DNA from: Tachypleus tridentatus | Taxonomy: Eukaryota; Arthropoda; Merostomata; Xiphosura; Limulidae | Direction of reading: 5' to 3' | DNA length: 64,000 bases | Assembly (NCBI RefSeq): GCF_004210375.1 | Contig: NC_134837.1 | Location: forward strand, 162,605,310 to 162,669,309 | Shown here: piece by piece, positions 58,868 through 64,000 of the stretch | Layout: each line of letters begins with the position of its first letter | Numbering within the stretch: position 1 is the first letter of the stretch | Notes under the pieces: generated by a model | Told to the model about the DNA's origin: nothing | Databases searched by the model: none | Seen by the model: only the letters and a program-made list of their open reading frames with translations | Made by a program: the position numbers and the translations under genes

Positions 58868-59390
58868 AAAAATGGCCACCTTGATACATTGGAATTATCG
58901 AGGTTTATGTTCTAAAGTGGATGACATCAAAATGCTGATTGCTGTCTACCATCCTGTGTGTCTTTCCTTACAGGAAATTTGAAACCTGCCAATACAGTCA
59001 CCATTTGGCAGTTTTCTTTGTACAGAAATGACAGGCTGTGTGATGGATGAGTGCATGGAGGGATGGCATTGTTGGTTGATCAGCATGTGCCCACCCTGTC
59101 TTTGCCTCTTGACACATCCTTGAAGGCCGTAGCCATCTGTGTTTCCTTGAGTCGAACCATTGCTGTTTATTCTCTCTGTCACCTTGAGAGACCTGTGATC
59201 AGTCGGACATTGATGTTTTACTTGTTTTCATGCACCTAGTCAGTCCTTTACTCCATTGATCTCTCAGTTTGCTCCCCTTCACCATTCTCCCACTTTTCAA
59301 GTAAGGTTTGACAATAATCCACGAGACAGTGATCATTTTCCTATAATTTTGAGAGCACCTGCATGAAAGCATGAAAGCTGCGGTGGAAGC
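58868..59390 (+). pseudogene. LINE ORF2, endonuclease domain, broken
   Basis: It starts with HWNYRGLCSKVDDIKMLIAV, then YHPVCLSLQEI, matching the N terminus of AP-like endonucleases of non-LTR elements (N.RGL..K..ELK.....P....LQET). Later GGMALLVDQHVPT and TIAVYSLCH correspond to the next conserved strands. Frames change several times. Confidence 0.75.
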
Positions 59391-59989
59391 TGGATCAAGT
59401 AAACTGGCCTTCTTTCACTGCTCTCACAGAACTTGATCCTGCCATCATCTGTAAGCCATCAATAGACAACTGTATGGCAACAGTAACTGACTGTATTATA
59501 CAGGCAGTTGCTGAATGTATTCCTAAAATCTCGACACATTTTTCACAATATCCTCATCCATGGTGCATCCTGCCTGCCATATGGCACAGAAGGCTCATAA
59601 ACGGGCCTGGGATACTTTTTGTAGGTATCCCACACTCTTGCACTGCATTGCTTTCCAATAGGCCAGTGCACATGCTTGATGGATAAGACATCAAAGCCAG
59701 AAGGAATCTTGGATTAAGTTCACTGCTAACATATCTTTTACCACCAGTTTCAAAGTCATATGGGACAAGATTCAAAAGGTCAGTGGATAATATAATTCTG
59801 TCCCCCTGTTGATCTTGCTCTATGATGGCCAAGAAGTAGCTGATAGCTGGAGCATCACTGATACTCTAGGTGAAAGCTTTTGATGGGTATCTAGCACTTC
59901 TGCCTCTTCCTCCACCTTCTTGGCCCTCAAGACTCAAGCAGAGCAATCACCTTTTTCCTTTTGAGCTGATTGTCTCTATGACTATAATA

Positions 59990-61020
59990 GTCCCTTTACA
60001 TTGATGGAACTCAAACTGGCCTTTCATTGATCTGGCAATACATCGGATGAGCCTGATGATGTACACTATGAAATGCTGTACCATCTAACTCCTGCTTTTC
60101 TTGCTATTCTTCTGATTGTTTTTAACCAGATCTAGCAGGAGAATGTTTTTCCTGATGCCTGGCTCCAGGCTATTGTCCTACCTTTCTCTTTGCCTGGGAA
60201 GGATCCCAAGATTCCTTCAAACTACCGTCCAATTACTTTGATAAGCTGTCTCTGTAAGACCAAAGAGAGGATGGTTAATGCTCGTCTTGTTTGGTTCCTT
60301 GAATCAAAAAACGTCCTCTCGCCCAACCAGTGTAGGTTCCGACAACAGTGCTCCACCTAATTTGACTTGAAACATCAATCAGAGAAGCCTTTCTCAAACA
60401 ACAACATCTTGTATCAATATCCTTTTACATTGAGAAGGCTTATGATGCAACATGGAGGTATGGCATTTTGCAAAACCTCCATGTATATAGGTTACATGGC
60501 TGTTTGCCCATTTTTATTAAAGATTTTTTAATGGACAGGAGATTCTAAGTTAATGTTGGTTTGACACTTTCCTGTTCTTTTCCACAGGAACTTGGAGTTC
60601 CTCAGGACTGTGTTTTTAGTGTCACATATTTCAGTATAAAAATTAATGCAATCACTGAACAACTCTCTCTTACTGTTGCAAATGGGTTTTATGTTGACGA
60701 CTTTCACATCTCACGTCAGTTGTCGAACATGAGGTACATTGAGCAGCAGCTACAGACTGCCCTCAATCACTTACTGAAGTGGACCACAGCAAACGGTTTA
60801 AACTTCTCTCCTGCTAAAACTATTTGGATGCACTTTTGCTGCCAACGGGGTATTCACCCTGATCCTGAACTCCGTATCGAAGAAGTTGTGCTGCCTGTGG
60901 TCACTGAGACAAAGTTCTTTGGACATTTCTTTGACCATGAGCTGACCTCTATACTACACATCAAGCAGCTACTGGTCAAATGTACAAGAGCACTGAACAT
61001 TTTCCGTGTCCATTCTTCCA
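59990..61020 (+). pseudogene. LINE ORF2, reverse transcriptase domain, broken
   Basis: Ordered RT blocks: PGKDPKIPSNYRPITLISCL (about 60194), KERMVNARLVWFL, LSPNQCRFRQQCST, AYDATWRYGILQNL-like, LGVPQDCVFSVTYF, then the catalytic YVDDF (about 60690) in NGFYVDDFHIS, and LNFSPAKT...MHF. The catalytic Asp pair is intact, but stops and frameshifts elsewhere inactivate the enzyme. Confidence 0.85.
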
Positions 61021-61559
61021 CCACTTGAGGAGCAGATCAATGTTCTTTACTAAAGATATATTCTCTTATTCAATCATAACTCAATTATGGACCACTGGTC
61101 TATGGCTCTGCCAGGATCTCAGCCTTAAAGATGCTGGACCTCATTCATCATCAAGGACTTAGTCTACGCACTGGGGCTTTCTACACTTTTCCAGTTCAGA
61201 GCTTATACATGGAGTCTCATGAACCTTCTTTGCACCTTTGCTGTTTGCAACTGTCTTCACTATATGCTTCAAAACGTTGTTCCTCACCAGAACCCAACTG
61301 GGATTTTGTTTTTCTTCCTAGGTGGGCCATACTTTTTCAGAGCAGATTATCTGCTATTGCTCCTTTTGACTTTCATATCCAGGCACAGTTGGATGAATTG
61401 GATCTGTCCTTGGATAACATTGCTGTATCCACTGCTCACCCCATCCCACCATGGCTTTTTACAGTCTCCAAATGTGACCTGTCTTTAAGTCATCTGAGAA
61501 AAGCAGACACTCAGGACTGGAAATACTGTCTGTTATTTGCTGAACATCTATATATATCT

Positions 61560-61932
61560 TTATATGTTTATACAGATGGTTCAAAATCAGGTGGCTGTGT
61601 GGGCTCTGCTGTGGTTTATTGCAGTTTGGTGGTTGCATGCAGAATCCACTCTTATAGCTTCTGTGTTCACTGCTAAACTGTATGCCATTTCTCTTGCCCT
61701 GGATCATATTTCAGCTATGCAGTACTCAAACTGTACTATTTATAGTGACTTGCTGAGTTCTCTATTGCCCCTGAAATTACTTTATGTTAGTTCACACCTT
61801 GGTTTCACCGATATTCAAGACCAACTGGCCCATTTCTCTTTAACATCTACTTCTATCCAGTTTTTCTGGATACTGGACCACGTTGGTATTTGTGGGAATG
61901 AGCTTGCTGACACTGCAGCTAAATCTATCTGA
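61560..61932 (+). pseudogene. LINE ORF2, RNase H domain
   Basis: VYTDGSKSGGCVGSAVV (first acidic residue), FTAKLYAISLALDHI (E replaced by K in the usual FTAELYAI), IYSDLLSSL (third, SD) and FFWILDHVGICGNELADTAA (fourth block). The Glu-to-Lys change at the second catalytic site would inactivate RNase H. Two frames are used (61551-61680 and 61537-61932). Confidence 0.8.
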
Positions 61933-62884
61933 TCTGGCACTATCACTGCTGTGCCTGTTACATACATGGACTATGGTCTTGTATTAAAGACTTGGAGTGA
62001 GCAACTGGAAAACAAGCTTTTTGAAATAAAACCCTGTATTGGACTTTGGCTATTTAGGCTTCCATAAGGATTGGAAAGAGGAAGTTCTAAATAGTTGATG
62101 CATTGGTCACAGTTTTTTAACTCATCGTTTTCTTTTATCTGGAACTGATAAACCAGTGTGTAGTCAATATAACACTCAGGTCACAATAAGCCACATTTTA
62201 CTTTCTTGCCATTGTTACGACTCTCAATGACAGCACCATTTTAAACATTCTGTTTCAAGATTTGTCCATAACATTAGACAGTGTTATTGGTGATGGTGAC
62301 ACTGTCCACCTTGGAAATGTTTTCACTTTTTTAAAGGCTATTAATGTTTTTAATGCCATTTAAGTTTTTTAATTTATACATTAGACCTTTTTTAATGTGA
62401 TTTCCTTTTAAGAATCACAGTCCATCTATTTTAAATTGAAATTAAAAAATGGTCATAATGTCAAGCAACTCAAAATCAAGACTGGAAAGGCCAATTTCAG
62501 GTGACTAATGCTGCTGCTTGAACTGACCATTAGTTATACTGGTGAGTTATTATTAAAATTTTACTTCAAACCTTTTAAAACATTTATTACTTTACTTTTT
62601 GCAAATGGCCATAATGTCTGAAAACATTGGAACCAGGACCGGAAAGGCCAACTTCAGGTGACTGACGGTGTTTTTTTTCTTATCTGTTAGCCTTCCTGGC
62701 GAGGCATGATAATTACAGTTATGCAACAGAAGGTCCTTTACAAGTTGTGTCACTGTAGTTTTTTTCTTAATGTTGTAGACTAGATGTAAATATTGGTTTT
62801 ATGCTATTTATGTTTTTAAAATTTTGTTTTGTTTTACCTTAATTTCTTTTTATGAATTTTACTAAATTCACTTTAATTTTAACT

Positions 62885-62975
62885 TTTTACCAGATGTTGG
62901 GCATAGATAGCCTAGCTGCTTTGTGCCATAAAACACCAAATCAACCAACCAACCAACCGACCAAGTCTTTTTTTT
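62885..62975 (+). repeat. 3' terminal tail of the LINE
   Basis: GGGCATAGATAGCCTAGCTG, CTTTGTGCCATAAAACACC and then CCAA repeats. This resembles the ends of the SINE copies in the window (AGATAACCC...TGTAGCT.TGT), which suggests that the SINEs use the LINE machinery. Some bases downstream is a T run. Confidence 0.6.
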
Positions 62976-63559
62976 TTTTTATGGTAATGTATTTAAACTT
63001 CATGAAGCTATGCAGCATTTTAATATTGGATGATGATTTGCTTGTATCATTATTGGACTTTATTCATCCTGTTTCTTCTCCACTTTTTTCCATACTCATA
63101 TGTGAGCTGGTTTGTAGTGAGAAACTCTTGATTTATAATAGAGTACCTTACTGTATGAATATGCTTCATTTGTGATGATTGCACTATAGGCTAAAGGACC
63201 TGAAGTAATTTGGTTTCACACCCAAATAACACTTTCATTAAAAATATTGGTACACATTTGTCTTGGAGAACACTCAGAAACTGCATCTTCAAATTCGTTT
63301 GACTGGAACCTTCTTGTAAGTTTGAATGCCTTTGAAACACTTAATGGATGAGCCAGTTGAGTTGTCTAAAGTTTAAATTATTACCACAGTATTGTTACAT
63401 GTAGTGAACAACTATGTTAACACAGGACATCTAATCATAATACCATCAATATTATATTGCAGATGTCAGAAGGTATTTAAATCTTCCTAGACATTATGTA
63501 TGCCATTTGTTTTGACAGTCAGTCAACTGTGGTTTTGTCCCCATAAATACAGCATATTT

Positions 63560-64000
63560 ACACCTTTAATCTCATCTACATAAATACTAGCATTTTCAAA
63601 GAACATCAAAATAGTAGTAAGACAAGGTTTTCCCTTAGCAAAACCATGGGGACTATCAAACAAATCTTTAAATTTGTCAACTGACTTTGGAAAGCATCTT
63701 TAATCAGACTTAAAAAGTTTCTCCACCACAGATATAAAGCAAATAGGTCTATTGGTATTTTGATGGTTTTTGTCATTTCCATACAATGTTAGCGAACTTC
63801 CAATCTTCTGGCACCTTGCTGCTGTTCAGAAATGTAAAAAAAAATAATATCAAGTGGTTTACACATACCCTTAACCTCTTTCAGAATTATTGGAAAAATG
63901 TTATCTGGCCCAGGTACTTTATAATGTTTCAAACTTTCAGATTTTTTAGAAAGTTTAGAATTAACATGATCTTGTTCAATCTTGTTTCCATCCAGCAGCT
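63560..64000 (-). mobile_element. CR1-like LINE reverse transcriptase, N-terminal part
   Basis: On the - strand: KSESLKHYKVPGPDNIFPII, then LKEVKGMCKPLDIIFF, SSKVPEDWKFANIV, a degraded KPSKYQ..PI, and PHGFAKGKPCLTTI. These match the fingers part of non-LTR RT (K..GPD.I....LKE....L...P..W..A.V.P..K.G.....YRPIS....G...GKS..T). It continues past the right edge of the window. Confidence 0.75.

Larger units (their letters stand above)
57190..62975 (+). mobile_element. I/Jockey-type LINE with RNase H, nearly full length, inactive
   Basis: This is an element of about 5.8 kb in sense orientation. In order it holds a 5' leader (57190-57860), a gag ORF1 with a CCHC knuckle, an AP-type endonuclease, a reverse transcriptase, an RNase H domain and a 3' tail ending in CACCAAATCAACCAACCAAC. 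The RNase H and gag layout fits the I clade and relatives, as known in arthropods. The open reading frames are broken many times. The exact 5' boundary is not defined. Confidence 0.85.
47859..64000 (+). other. presumed WDR82 intron 1 (extends beyond the window)
   Basis: No downstream WDR82 exon was recognised. The interval contains a CR1-like 3' fragment, a DIRS-like element, an I/Jockey-type LINE and a - strand CR1-like fragment, all listed separately. 47860-48880, 55870-57180 and 62980-63550 show no recognisable element. Confidence 0.6.

Noticed and set aside
1-64000. CRISPR array, operon or bacterial gene cluster
   Set aside because: The window has spliced animal genes and SINEs. No regularly spaced identical repeats or prokaryotic gene arrangement were seen.

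Overview
The window is AT-rich animal nuclear DNA. Its genes are split by GT-AG introns and full of transposon remains. Three conserved animal genes are recognisable: dystroglycan (Dag1/Dg) on the + strand, MON1 on the - strand, and the first exon of WDR82 on the + strand. The dystroglycan layout, the tRNA-derived SINEs, and the mix of CR1-like, I/Jockey-like, DIRS-like and Penelope-like elements suggest a chelicerate arthropod, most probably a horseshoe crab. That assignment is inference, because no species marker is present.

Layout. 1-6684 holds the 3' part of dystroglycan: a small exon (1532-1673) and a large terminal exon (3776-6684) covering everything from the alpha N-terminal region to the dystrophin-binding tail. 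6685-9713 is the tail-to-tail space before MON1. 9714-44120 is MON1 on the - strand, rebuilt here as seven phase-compatible exons coding for about 556 residues. Its introns hold Penelope-like fragments, SINEs, mariner copies, a hAT element nested in a LINE, several CR1-like remnants and one pseudogene of a widespread uncharacterised family. 44121-47697 is the MON1-WDR82 interval, with a 240-bp MITE, a truncated mariner, two SINEs and a Ty3/gypsy integrase scrap. 47698-47858 is WDR82 exon 1. From 47859 to the end I see no further WDR82 exon. That stretch contains a CR1-like 3' end, a pyrimidine-rich tract, a decayed DIRS-like element, a nearly full-length but dead I/Jockey-type LINE, and a CR1-like RT fragment on the - strand.

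Function. The three genes act in unrelated processes. Dystroglycan is a laminin receptor that binds dystrophin, MON1 is the Rab7 exchange-factor subunit that pairs with CCZ1, and WDR82 is the SET1/PP1-PNUTS WD40 subunit. They are neighbours rather than a functional unit.

The least expected item is a set of three short - strand exon candidates (45009-44949, 37174-37104, 34006-33929) interleaved with MON1 exon 1 and intron 1. Their splice phases fit and would give an unrecognised protein of about 69 residues with one hydrophobic segment, followed by a poly(A) signal. This is inference and needs transcript data.
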